Positions 1 through 11,826 of a DNA stretch of 64,000 nucleotides are shown in pieces. Under the pieces are notes generated by a model, which was not told where the DNA came from, did not search any database, and saw nothing but the letters and a program-made list of their open reading frames with translations. Position numbers and translations under genes: made by a program. The first letter of the stretch is position 1; the number at the start of each line of letters is the position of its first letter. Source of the DNA: Sipunculus nudus (Eukaryota; Annelida; Sipuncula; Golfingiida; Sipunculidae); the NCBI GenBank assembly GCA_026874595.1, contig CM049311.1:69667453-69731452 (forward strand), read 5' to 3'.

Positions 1-1945
1 TGTAGTGCTGCAGGGGTGATAAGGGTCATCTTCAGTGAGTGTTCTCATCAGCAGCCAGGACACATTGCAAGTGGCATCCTCTTTGTACAGAAGTCATGTT
101 TGTAACTGACGTACCTACAGCACAGTTATTAGCCAACCACTCCTTCAGAGTTAAGAACAGTCTTGCTTCAGGTTTTTATGAACCATTGGTGTCAAGTTCA
201 CACCTGAGCAGACTTCAGCACTGCCATCAGTAACATCTTATTTTGGATTTTGTATTGGTTACTCAAAGCATGGTTAGTTTATGTTCAGTTGAAGCTCTAC
301 CACACCATCTCTGCCAGTTGATAGGAATATGCATTGGGAGTGATGGTGGACGCTGAAGTGAAAATTAAAGTATGGTAAAACATGAATTTTTGATCAAATT
401 AAAAATGTTACTGGTATATCATTTCTTGGAGCACTGCACAGTGCCATGGCATATGTCAGTTACTGCAAAGGGACTGGTCTTGCTGTTAGCAATCACTGGT
501 GGTATTTCTTTGTACAACTAATAATAATGTGTAAATTCCAGGAGGCCCCATACAGTGCCTATCAGTTGGCTACATGAGGAGAGGTCATACAGTTAACTAC
601 TTGTAATAATATTTATGCACAATTCACAGTAAAGTGAGTAAGGCTCCCTACTTGAAGTCAGTGTCAAAAGGCCAGGCCTACCTGCTCCTGAAGGAGCTGA
701 ATGAATACCAGATTGTTACCACTGTATGACTGGGCCGCAGGTTAGGGCTGTCTTTCAGCAGACTGTATGGTAACAAGTGGCTGCTATTTAAGACTGTTAT
801 TGTCCTGTCTGTAATAAAGGAGCTCTGGTTTGTGGAAGATCTCTGTAGAAGTGCTGTTTTAAGGTGTGCCAAGTGTACAGCCCCTGTCATGTTGTAGTAC
901 TGTGCAGTACATCTGTGTTGTACAACTTATTGACTTCTTCACAGATGGTGTTATGAATCACTGCTATTCATGTGGTTTATATTATTTTTCCAGCTATATG
1001 CTTATTATACATAAATTCATACCTCCAAAGGTGATGAACAGCAGACTTGTAAAAAAAATGCTTGTTTTTTTTTTTTTATCATGGAGGATCATGTTACGGT
1101 CCAGTTGATTATTTTTTTTTACATGAAACATGTTTAAATTTAGCCCTGTAGGCATCGTAGTCACCATCTCCTGTAATCAACAGTTCTCATTGCTCTGCAA
1201 AGGCAAACACTAAATATCATCATTGTCTTCAATAGTCATTTATTACACCATCTGTCAAGTTGGGCAAAGGTTATTTGGTGCAGACCGCCCAGTATATTTG
1301 ATTATGTATATAGTATCTTCAAGAATTGTGATGGATTTCATTAAAGGTTTGTGAGAGGCGAGCCTTGCATCAGGGAAGAGTCAGGAAAATTTGAAAGCAA
1401 TGTAGAATTAGCTCTTGAGACTGGGATGTTATTTCTGGAGGTATATTTCTGAGTATGTCTGAGTATGATAAAAAAACATTATTTCTACCATGGTAGTAGG
1501 AAAGTACAGATCCTTGTCTACAAGTATGTGGATATTTACAAAAAAAACAACAGCAACAGTTGCCGGTCACAATGCTGGATGAAGTTTGTTTGTAAAGGCC
1601 AGCAGATCTCAAGAGGCTCCTCCATATTGTGAAGAGGAGGTCAGTACCTTACCAACAGGTTAACAGCCAGGTATCTCAGACATCTTAACATGTGTGATCT
1701 TTACCTCTTGGAAGTCAAGTGAGTTCAGCCTAAGTAGTCCTTCCTAGAAACCCCAAAGTGTGATAGTGCTTGTCTCAGTGTTGGTAATCTTGGAACTGGA
1801 ACAGGGTGCTGGAATATCTGATGGTTGGGTGGCCACCATTGGTGTATAGTCTCTGGGATAAGGAAGCCTGCTTTGTAAAGGGTTAGTGTTTAGCATTACT
1901 GGTTCAGTACTTAGAGGGGCTGAGGTCCTCAGGCTGCTCCTGCAG

Positions 1946-1973
1946 CAACAAGTCCTGCACCCTGTCTGGGTCA
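1946..1973 (+). other. candidate non-coding 5' exon end with strong donor
   Basis: The sequence GGTCAG|GTAAGTATAG at 1974 is a near-perfect splice donor in a locally less AT-rich stretch (about 1790-1973). A possible acceptor (CTCCTGCAG) ends at 1945, giving a mini-exon; alternatively the donor belongs to a longer first exon that starts further left. It could supply the 5' UTR spliced to 11671. No transcript evidence is available, and isolated consensus donors are common, so confidence is low. Confidence 0.22.
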
Positions 1974-4490
1974 GGTAAGTATAGTTTCCAGACCCTGCAA
2001 AACTTGCAGAAATTTTCTGTAATTATTGATTACAAATCATGTTTGTGCATCAGCAGTTTACTTCTTGAATTGGGATATCAGTACCAGTCAAACATAGTAA
2101 AATACTGTTGATCTGTGTATACTTGGTAAATTTTCAGTTATAATAAATACACAGGTATGATAAGCACCGAAGGACTTAATTTTCCTAGAAATTTCTGTTC
2201 TATGGAAACTTTCAAGAACAACAGCAAAGTTGACACTAAAAATTTGTTGGGCTGTTAAATTAAACTTTTGTTAATCATATGTTAGAAAGTGTCCATGATG
2301 TTTTGGGTGATCATTTCTCTTAGTCACATGACCTGCTGGTACCGTTATAGGCGTTTTCTGTTGAGTATGAAACCATGGTCTATAACTAAAGTAAATATTA
2401 TTAGGGGTGCTCCACAGTATCATTGCCACAGTTTGTTCCAGTTGGCTCTGGTTATTGGATGTCAGTGAACATATCAGTTGTAATAGTGTAGTTACAGGCC
2501 TCAATATCTTGACAAGTGGTGTTTCTTCGCAGGTATCTCTATGTCTATGTCTGTCAACTAGAAAAAACATGGTTATATTTTTATATCAGTGTTTTGACAT
2601 GTGTACAAAGAAAACCAGCATAAGGCCAGATGATGACCTTTATTGATTGGCTTAAGGACTGAAAGAAGAAATATTAATAATTTCCTCAGGTAGACATAAA
2701 TATATAAGACAGCAGGCCATAGAACTTAGAAGTGTGCTTGTTTTTATTTTCCTGTATGAAGAACTTTAAAAATATTTATCTAACAGATGGTTAGTGTCAG
2801 CTGCCTGTCAAAATGATTCTGTCTTCAAGAGGACTGGTGAGTGATCATTGAAGGTCGCATTCGTTTCCATTGTTCTTGTCCAGACTTTGATCAGGTATGG
2901 ATGGTGCTGCTGTAAAAATTCTAAGCAGCTGTTGGAGTTCCAGCCATTATTCACATACACCTGAAACTGTTACATTAATGAAGAGAAGTATAAGAAGCAG
3001 TCTTCAGTATTTATTATAGTTCTTTTTCTTGGGTAGCTTTATGTATTTGGTCTTGTATTTTTAACATAAGCATTGTAGACACATGAGGGATAACACCTTA
3101 TTGCTTGACAAAAATCTTCTATTTTCGCAAGCATGATGGTCAGTAGCATATACATATTTCTTTGTTTGTCTCGCTCTCCTGGCCACAGTTTTGCAGCAAT
3201 CAACTTGAAACTTACAGGGATGATGGAAAACCAAAAGTCCTGGGAGCCTTTTGTTTTTGGTCAATATAGGTCAAAGGTCAAAGTCCTCGAAAAAAAAATA
3301 TCGAAATGGTCATAAAAAATATCTAGTATTAGTAATATTGGAATGTTTGAATGAAAATTCTTCACTATTTTAGTTCTAAATCAGAATTAAGGGACTTGTT
3401 GGATTCTCATAGTGTTAGATCATCTTTGTCTCTTGGCACCAAATGTTAAGATCTCGGCTTTATGTTGGCACCAGGGAAGGGGAATGAAGTGTACCATATT
3501 TTAAGGTATGAGTAATGTTTTGTTTCAGGTTTTAAATGTATGAGGATAAAGGTATCCATGAGTCATAGTCTGCTGTTCAGTTTTGGGAGTAAATGTCATG
3601 GCTCTGTAAAATTGTCATTATATGGACATAGGTTTTGTATTAAATCTAGTGGTAAGCCAATGACAGCCCTTCTTAACAATAATTACCAAATTATTTTAAA
3701 AGTGAAATTAATTCATACAGGTATTATCATACTGTGCATTTTTTTTATAAGCAGTAAAGTCAGTAATGAGTCTTTGATGTGTACTGAATCACGTTCTCTA
3801 TAGACACTATAAATGCATAGATCTGTCTGACAAGATACTACTGTATCAGTGGATATCTACTTTTAGCTGCCTGCTGTCTTCCAACCAGTATAGCTAGTAA
3901 AGTATGTTCACAGCCATGCCTGTGTTACTGGCATGCGTAGTCTGTAGTACGCCAGCAGCCTCAACAATTAATGTGTAACACTTAAGATTAACAGTAGTTT
4001 GTTACTTCTGGCTCTCCTCAGCTGGGTGTTTGGTCGGCTGGCATCATTTTTTAGGGTGATATATTGGACTTGTTATGTATGTACACACAGTGTGGGAGGT
4101 TGTAAAGCCCCGGCATATTTTGGTTCATTCAGTTATCCACTGATATAGTAGTGTCTTGTCAGAGCCAACAGGGGTAAAAGGGCTTCACAAGGATGAGATA
4201 ACTAGCAGAGAGGATTTATTAAGCTCCTTACTTTTTTACTGTCACAAATGTGTTAAACTGTAAGTTTCACAGGTCGCTTTGTGTTCCAGGAATATTTATA
4301 AAAAACAGGATAAAAAGTAAGTTTCACATATTGGAAGAAACTTCTAGTGTATCTTTCAGCACAAGAGTGTTATCAGTTATTTTATAGTCAAAGTGTAAGG
4401 TTCGCCTTGTCACATTTAGTAATGAAAGGTCAGATAAAGGTCAGTGTCTTAAGGTCAGAGCTACTGGAACAACTTACCCTGAGGTTTTCA

Positions 4491-4518
4491 TTTTTTTTTT
4501 GGGGGGGGGGGGGGGGGG
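4491..4518 (+). repeat. poly-T / poly-G homopolymer junction
   Basis: A run of T is followed directly by about 18 G, with a single A breaking it near the end. It is a simple low-complexity tract and prone to length error in sequencing. Confidence 0.85.
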
Positions 4519-7500
4519 AGGGATAAAATTTGTTTTCCACAGTGCATCATTTTAAAACCTATTCTGAGTAAGTCTGACATTTGTATTTAATAGTCAAGGT
4601 CAGGTTGAGGTCACTTAAGTTATTTTTAATTTCTGTCACTGGTAACAGAGGATGCTATGAAAGCTGTGTTTGTGTTACTTGCTATAGTATTAGGCACCAG
4701 TCTTTTGTACAGTTCTCATGAGAGGCATCAAGTAAAAAAAAATTCAGTTTTTAAAGGCTGATGTTAACATTTTAATCATATATGGAACATAACATTATTC
4801 TGTGATGTAATGCCTAATGGTGTATAAAATATTTGTTAAGGTTTTGCTCTCTTTGTTTACAAACTCAAATGTATCTGAGTAAATGTTGGATCCATTTGAC
4901 AGTCATTGCTTGACAGAGAACCATTTTTTTCCTCCCATGTTTATAAAAGTGTCATAGTTAAAGGCCAGTAACAGCCTGAACCTGTCACTCTCCATGGAGC
5001 AGTAAGACAAAAAAAATTGCTCCATGTGGAACGGGATCAGGGCCTAATGTATTTCTGTTTGTGAAACAAATCTGCCAGCTGATGTTGCATGGATACATGT
5101 CAGCAGCTCATGCCTGTCTTAGAGAAAAGGAGATGTACATATTTTTTTCTTCCCCTTGTTTTACAGGAGACATTAGCTTCTGGAGTACTTTCATTACAGG
5201 AATTATGGAGGACTTTCATAACAGGAATAGTGCTTAGTAGAGCTTAAACCTGTGCCAAGGATAACAGTTCCATGACATTGTCCCTGATATCAAGATCTTC
5301 ACTGATATTTTAATGGATCTTCCTGGCCCAGCCTTTTAAAGACTTCCATGGAATAATGTTCAATAATTTGAATTTAATCCTTTTGACAGACAAACAAACA
5401 ACCAAACCAGCATACAAACTGACACAGGCAGAAACATAATATCCTTAGCAGAGGTGACCATAACAGCTGGTTTTAGATTCCCCTGATCACTTCTGATACC
5501 CTAGATTACTTGTGTATTTCTTATTTTGATAAACGTAAACCCATATCACTCATGATTATATATTATGCAGTGCAAATATACAAGGCACATTTCCAAGTGG
5601 CACCATTATAGAATCAATTTTAGTAGTGCGAGGCTCATTTGTTGTTAAATCCAGGCATATATTAATTTTTTTCCCTGCCAGAACTAATGTCAGTAAGTAT
5701 AAATAATTTGATTGCAATTTTTATACTTAACTAACAAGAATTGCAGTACTTTTAAACTCTTATGAAATAGGTAATGGATAGGAAGCTGTTAATATAACTG
5801 GCACATTACAGGTTTTGGGTTGGGAAAGGTCTTCAAACTTCCTCTGGGAGGGGTTTTCCATGGACAGAGTTAATATACTGAATACACTAGCATAGTTTCT
5901 GATAAATGGGCCATTGATGGACCATTCAGATAAGTAACCAAATAATGTCAAATTCTGCAGGATTCATGTGGAAATATGGAAAATGACTCCCTTATGACAC
6001 AGATTCCTGAATGTCCCTGGCACTTTCAGGCCACTGGCCAAAAATGAGTATTTACATGGTATAGCCACAGAGAAGTTACAAGCCTGTTATTTTCATCATT
6101 TTGTGTGTTGTGAGGTCTCAGTGTCTGGATGGAAGATGGTAGCATATAATTATCTAGACTGAAATTAATGATTTACCAGTTGTGTTATTATTTGTGTACC
6201 AGTCAGTTTAAAATATCAGTCATTGAAAGGAGATACAGTTAGTGACTTAATAGACCCCTTTCCCACTCCCTGATATACACACGCACACACTGAAACATTA
6301 TAGCTGCTTAGTCCCAGATTCTTTTATAAAGAAATGTTACCAAATGGATAGTACTCTGGCATATTCCACCTTTATCTATATGCAGGTTTCCCTGCATTTA
6401 TTCCTGTTAAAGCTTGGTTTTTATTGCACCAAATTATATATAAAGACTATCTACAGACTAAGCATATTGACAGTCGTGGATAAAGTCAGTTTGAACAGGT
6501 GGCAGCCAGTGTTTCATGGTGCCAGTACCATTTGGTCACCAGGGTAAACCACACAGAATTTAATGTGTTTAACAGGATGTATTATATAACAGATATTCAT
6601 TGCTTGGCCCTGACCTCATGTATTAAATTAACTCATATGACACAAACCACAAGGGTGTAATATGAGGTTTGTGACAGATTGATTGGTTAAGAATGGAAGC
6701 TTTAACTGTCAGAGCCATACTGTAAATATAGCTTCATTATCGTAAGGGTATCTATCAGTCTGGGTTAATTATTGTCTCAATTAATTACTCCTAAAAAATC
6801 TCCTTTCTGGATTACCTCAGTTGGTGGCAATGGAAATGATATATTATCATATCTTCTGGAGTTGGGCAATATGTAAAAGAAATTTCTCATCAAAGAGAAA
6901 TTCTGAATGAACAAAAACTGTCATCATGCAGTTCACGGGGCTGGCAAACATAAAGCAGAACTTCTACAAATGGGTATTATTGTGAAAAATCTCGATTGCC
7001 TAATGAATTACCCCAATCCAAGATTTTTTATCGCATTCTCCTGAAAACTCTGAAGAATTAACTTTAGAATGAGCTTAGAAATTTGCAAAGACCTTTAGGT
7101 GAGGTTTAGCTAGTAAAATATAGATTGTATAGCGATAGAATGCTAAAAAAAGCTTTCCGGTTTCATAGATATTTGAATTTTAGCAGAAATGATAAATCAG
7201 TCACTCATTGATCAGTTTGTATGAACTGATGATCAGTTATGAAATAAGAACTAACCCCAACAACTATGGCATAATATTTTTATGGGAGTCATTCCCTCAG
7301 GTTCTTGGGTGGACAATGTGTTGATGACTTGGTGGTCATTGAATTCATAATTATTACACCTGAACACACTAATAGACACAATTTTAGTTATATTGATCCA
7401 GTATTTTGTGATCTATATTTCCAGGTCATGTTGTGATCACCAGATGAGTCTTGTCTAAGCTCTCTTCATTTGTCAACCTATATTTTGTGTTGATCCATGG

Positions 7501-9610
7501 CCTGTCAAGTAAATGCTGTGTCTGATCTATTATCTACCTGAGCTTTGTAGAGATTTTGTTCATGATTGGTATCTCTTTGTTGTTATCAGGAGGCAGAACA
7601 CTTGATCTGTGACACCTGTATAATGGATGAGTATAGAGCTCACATCTGTAGGGGGGATTTTAGTTGATCTTTATAATATCTACCTGTTTATACATCTTTT
7701 CTTTTGTTTATGTGCAAGATAGTTTATTAAATTAAATTGTAGTTTTTCCTGACAAAAGGGTTTCATGGAAAGATGACTGTTCACTGCATTGATTTTGTAA
7801 CAAAACTTCTGTACTCACATATGTGTAAATTCTTACAGTATTTACTCATTAAAGTTTGCTCTCCTTCAAACACGATAATTTTGTCTCTCATTTTGAAAAG
7901 TATTTAGTGCTGTCAGGTACCCTGTTTCTTGTATATTAACTGTTTCCTGCCCTGTGAAAACATGACTTGTCTTTCATGGTTTAATTGAGGCTGGCAAGGA
8001 GTCTTAATTCATGACTTCAGAGGAAACATGATAGAATGAGAGGTTTCTGTGTTTACTGAAGGACTTCTGTTTGTTACCACATTTTTATGTGCAGTTCCAC
8101 ATGCCATATCATGTGTCACAAAAAAATTCTGCCATGTGCACTTAGTGCCCTATAAAAGTTGGATTTAGTCCTTAGACAGCGTTGATTACTTGCATTGGAT
8201 CAATCTTATAATAAATCTTGCACTCCTTTTGCATAGTTCACATACTACATACAGCTTGTATTGTAAAAATCAAACTTAAATTGTATAAATGCATAAAAAC
8301 AATAATCCATATTTAAGTGGAACTTGATAGTGATTTGATGTGTTTTGATAGTATGCCTGAAATAGCAGGTGCCTCTGTCTGGTTAAGGAGTTTAATACAT
8401 AAATGTTTGATCACTGGTTTTGTTTTCTTTCCTTTCAAGAGACTTATTGCTTTAGTATCTCAGGATGACTGCAAGTGCAACTTGCCAAGTTGTTTTTCAC
8501 TAAAAACATACAAAATAAATGTCAGTCACTCACAGGTGTGATGTTTAGACTGCACAAATAAGTCAAAGTACAAGTCCTCAACCATCTTTTGTGTCACATA
8601 ATATTTCTCTGCAAGGATGATATATTACCTATTGGATTAAAAATGAAAAGATTCCAAGAAAATTGGGCAGATGAACGCTTTAAAACTTTCAGAACATAGA
8701 TCCGCACTGATGCAATGTTGGTATTGGCATAATAAACATGTACTGCTCAAAAAGTTCAACATAAATATTTGTAATATCTAGACTATAATTCCTGTGTACT
8801 GAGACGGACAGAGGTCAGTCACATGACAGAGTATCTTATGACACACAGTGGTTGTAACATGAGACTGACACATATTTTATAAGTAAGAGTGCCCATTATT
8901 GGTTGTTATCCTCACAAACACAACAAATCAACACCATTGTTTCTCTGTCTAATGAAATATCTGTCTGCTTCATGAGTCTGGCATTGATAATTGCTTGAAT
9001 AGATTTGTTGTAGCTCAGCAGTACAAGGACCAGTTTCATTGCTGTGGTAAAAGGCTGTTATTAGCTGAGTGATTTCAGACTTGTGACATTTTTGGTATTA
9101 ATCCATGTCAGCACAGTACAGAAACATGAGTTTAGTTGTATTTATGAAGGCAGTAACTAGTGCCAGCTGTATGTCTTTGTGACCAGCTGATTGATGAGAT
9201 TAAGGTCTTGTTGTCCCCCCCCCCCCTCCCCTTCCCCAGTCACCGGCCACTTGTGTAGCAGAACCCTTTTTCTGTGCAGTTTTCCTGTGTATTTTATGTC
9301 ACATACTTGTAACCAAGATTATTTTTTTTCCTTCTATAGAAAATAAAACTTTATTGAGATTTATGATTGGTGAATCATCTACACATGGGAAATATTATTT
9401 CACCATTGTTGGTGTGTCCTATTGCAGAGTTATGCAAAAAAGTTATCAGTGGAATTTTACAAATGTGGTGACAGGATCAGTCATTGTAACAAGATATTAT
9501 TGATTAAATTTGATTGTTGACCAAATCCTGATGGTGGTCCTGGACATTGGGTTCCTTGTGCATATCTGTAAGTGTTCTTACGGCACATCTGTCCTTGGTT
9601 AAATGTTGAG

Positions 9611-9690
9611 TAGACCGACTGGGTGGTCTAGAGGAAGTGCATGTTGCTCAAAACAGTGACCAAAGACTGAATCCCCGCACAGATGACCAG
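9611..9690 (+). mobile_element. degenerate tRNA-derived SINE head
   Basis: A box A-like stretch (TGGTCTAGAGGAAG) is followed about 35 nt later by a box B-like stretch (GACTGAATCCCC). This is the spacing of an RNA polymerase III internal promoter. Cloverleaf stems do not close convincingly, so it is read as a decayed SINE head and not as a tRNA gene. Confidence 0.35.
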
Positions 9691-11670
9691 TTACTTTTTC
9701 AATTGATTGAACTTTCCTTTACATTAGCCTGAGTGCCTGGTCTTGGTTGAGGCAAGAGCTCTGCTGAGTGCCCTGTAGTTGCCATGGGAAACCATGATTT
9801 GCTGGATTTTACATAAAGTTTAGATTTGGTAACTGAGCATGTCATAACATTGGAAGCATAGACAGCCTTTTTGATCACACTTTCATGCAGATATATAGAA
9901 CAATATTTGCTTCTATGACTCGCACAGAAAAACATGTTAACATGGCATCACTTACACAAGATATGTCCTATCTGCCATCAGTATTCTGATGCAGTGATTA
10001 CTTTACATACCTTTAGTTTTTACTATTTCTAGATACAAGTCTTGTTGTGTAGTTATGCTGTGGGTATAACAGGTACATAGCATATCTAACTACCTACCAG
10101 TTGTTGTAAGTTGGAATGTTTGGAACCGGTAATTATTGGGGGAAAAAAGTATTTTATGCAATATGTATATACCACAGTTGTATTGAAAGCCATACACAAA
10201 GTGCTTGGGACTATCTTGCATCACAAGAATATATGTCATAATATAGATATAATGATGTAATGGTGAATGTAGTCATAATTTCAGTTAATTATGATCACCG
10301 GAAATTTAACAGGGTCCAGGTTTGCCAGATCTGTGATGGTTCAGTTAACCTGGTTAACAACATTTAGAAGAATTGCTTGAAGAATTCTTTAGTCACCATT
10401 ATCCATAGTAGAAAACTTGAAGAATTGATTTGCCACGAAGCCAAGACCTGTGCAGTTCTGCTTGTTTTATAAATACTGCCAGAAAAATGTATTCAGTAAA
10501 CTGTTAGGTTTATACTTCATATTTTTAGAAGATCTGGTTTATGGTATGAAATCTGACATAATGGTACACAAAGATGGGGTGCAAGAAAAGATTTCTTAAG
10601 GCGGGTTAGCAGGATAATATAGTATAAAAAGGCCATCTTGAAGAAGAGCTGTATGTTCACTACTTATAAAGCTTGAGACCTGAATCAGATAGGAAGATGT
10701 GGCTTGAATTAGATTGGTTAGAACACTGTCATGTTGTTATGATTTAAAGTAATTGATTTGTTTCCATGTATGTGTTTGCACAGAGCACAACCGTAGAACT
10801 GTCTGCCTGTTGATGTAAGTCATAACCAGCACTGCATATTACATTATTTCTGGCAGTAGTGCTTTGTTATCAGATGTAATGGTATAACAAAAATCACTTT
10901 AAACTCATTTACAATTGAAACAGCATTCTTGTTAGATGAGTCACATCTTTTCAAGTTTTAGTGGTGTTCTGAATATAATCAGATATGCACCATTGTGGAG
11001 CCACAGGGCCTGATTCAGCATGCGATAGACAATCATTACTAAATCAGACATTGTACCTGTTAGTATTCTGACAAAAATGTGGCTTAGTTAAACAGAACAG
11101 TCTGCAGCGATTGGTGCTGAGGTGTACTTTGAATATTCTGTATCAATAGTGCTGTTTTCAGTATTACGGGCTTGACAGCATTTTCTAGATATGTGTTGAT
11201 AGTTCCTTCAGGTATAGCTACGGCCACTGCTAGGCATTTAGGTGATTTTTCTGAAGTGCCAGTTATCAGAGAGAACGTTTACATGCATAACGTGTGTTAC
11301 AAGACAGATTGTGCATCACATAATAACATGAACATTTCTTGCATTGCTAGATCATTTGTCGCAATATGGATATTATTATGGAATCAGAAACTAGGATGTA
11401 TATATTGAATCTAGGCTATCCACAGTAGTAGGCATTTCATAAAAATTTAGGGGTTTTCTGAGGTGTATTTTTTTCACCAGAGAAGGTCACAGTGTTGCTC
11501 GTAATTGATGATCACTTATAAACTTGAAATCATAACTCCAGGGGATTGGCTTGAGCTGAAAGGATTGTTTAATGCAGCAAGGTTAGAAGACTTAACAAAT
11601 TCCAGAACTGCAGAGCTGATGGCTTGAGAATATATACAGTTGAATAGAAAAATCTTTTCTATCATTACAG

Positions 11671-11826
11671 GCTTGAGGATGTGTACCTGAGGCTGGCATG
11701 GACTGGAGGAATAAAAGCAGCTTCCACCAAGAGCTGGAAGATGACTCAGGCATTGAGAACAATACAGCAGACATGGATGAAGCCACCGTGTATATCAGGA
11801 TATCTATCCCAGAAATCAATGTTCAG
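11671..11826 (+). CDS. Shank: Shank coding exon 1 (5' UTR end, start codon, first SPN strand)
   Basis: The acceptor is TCATTACAG before 11671 and the donor GTATGC is at 11827. The first 27 nt are 5' UTR and contain an in-frame TGA at 11674-11676, which fixes ATG 11698 as the first in-frame start. Its context (GGCATGG, G at -3 and +4) is strong. It encodes residues 1-43: an acidic, Ser-containing leader (EDDSGIENN) and then VYIRISIPEINVQ, the first beta-strand of the SPN domain, equivalent to VVVRVGIPDLQQ of vertebrate SHANK3. Arg34 corresponds to SHANK3 Arg12, one of two basic residues that contact Rap1/Ras. An out-of-frame ATG at 11681 overlaps the start. The exon ends in phase 0. Confidence 0.95.

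Larger units (their letters stand above)
1..11670. other. 5' non-coding region upstream of the first coding exon
   Basis: There is no convincing coding exon on either strand; open frames here are under 100 codons and show no recognisable family. The first coding exon is preceded by a splice acceptor, so part or all of this stretch is intron behind a non-coding first exon, which may be here or further upstream. Contents seen: a strong donor-like GTAAGT at 1974, AGGTCA direct repeats at 3268-3280, a poly-T/poly-G run at 4491-4518, a poly-C run near 9215 and a degenerate tRNA-like head at 9611-9690. I cannot place a promoter. Confidence 0.6.
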
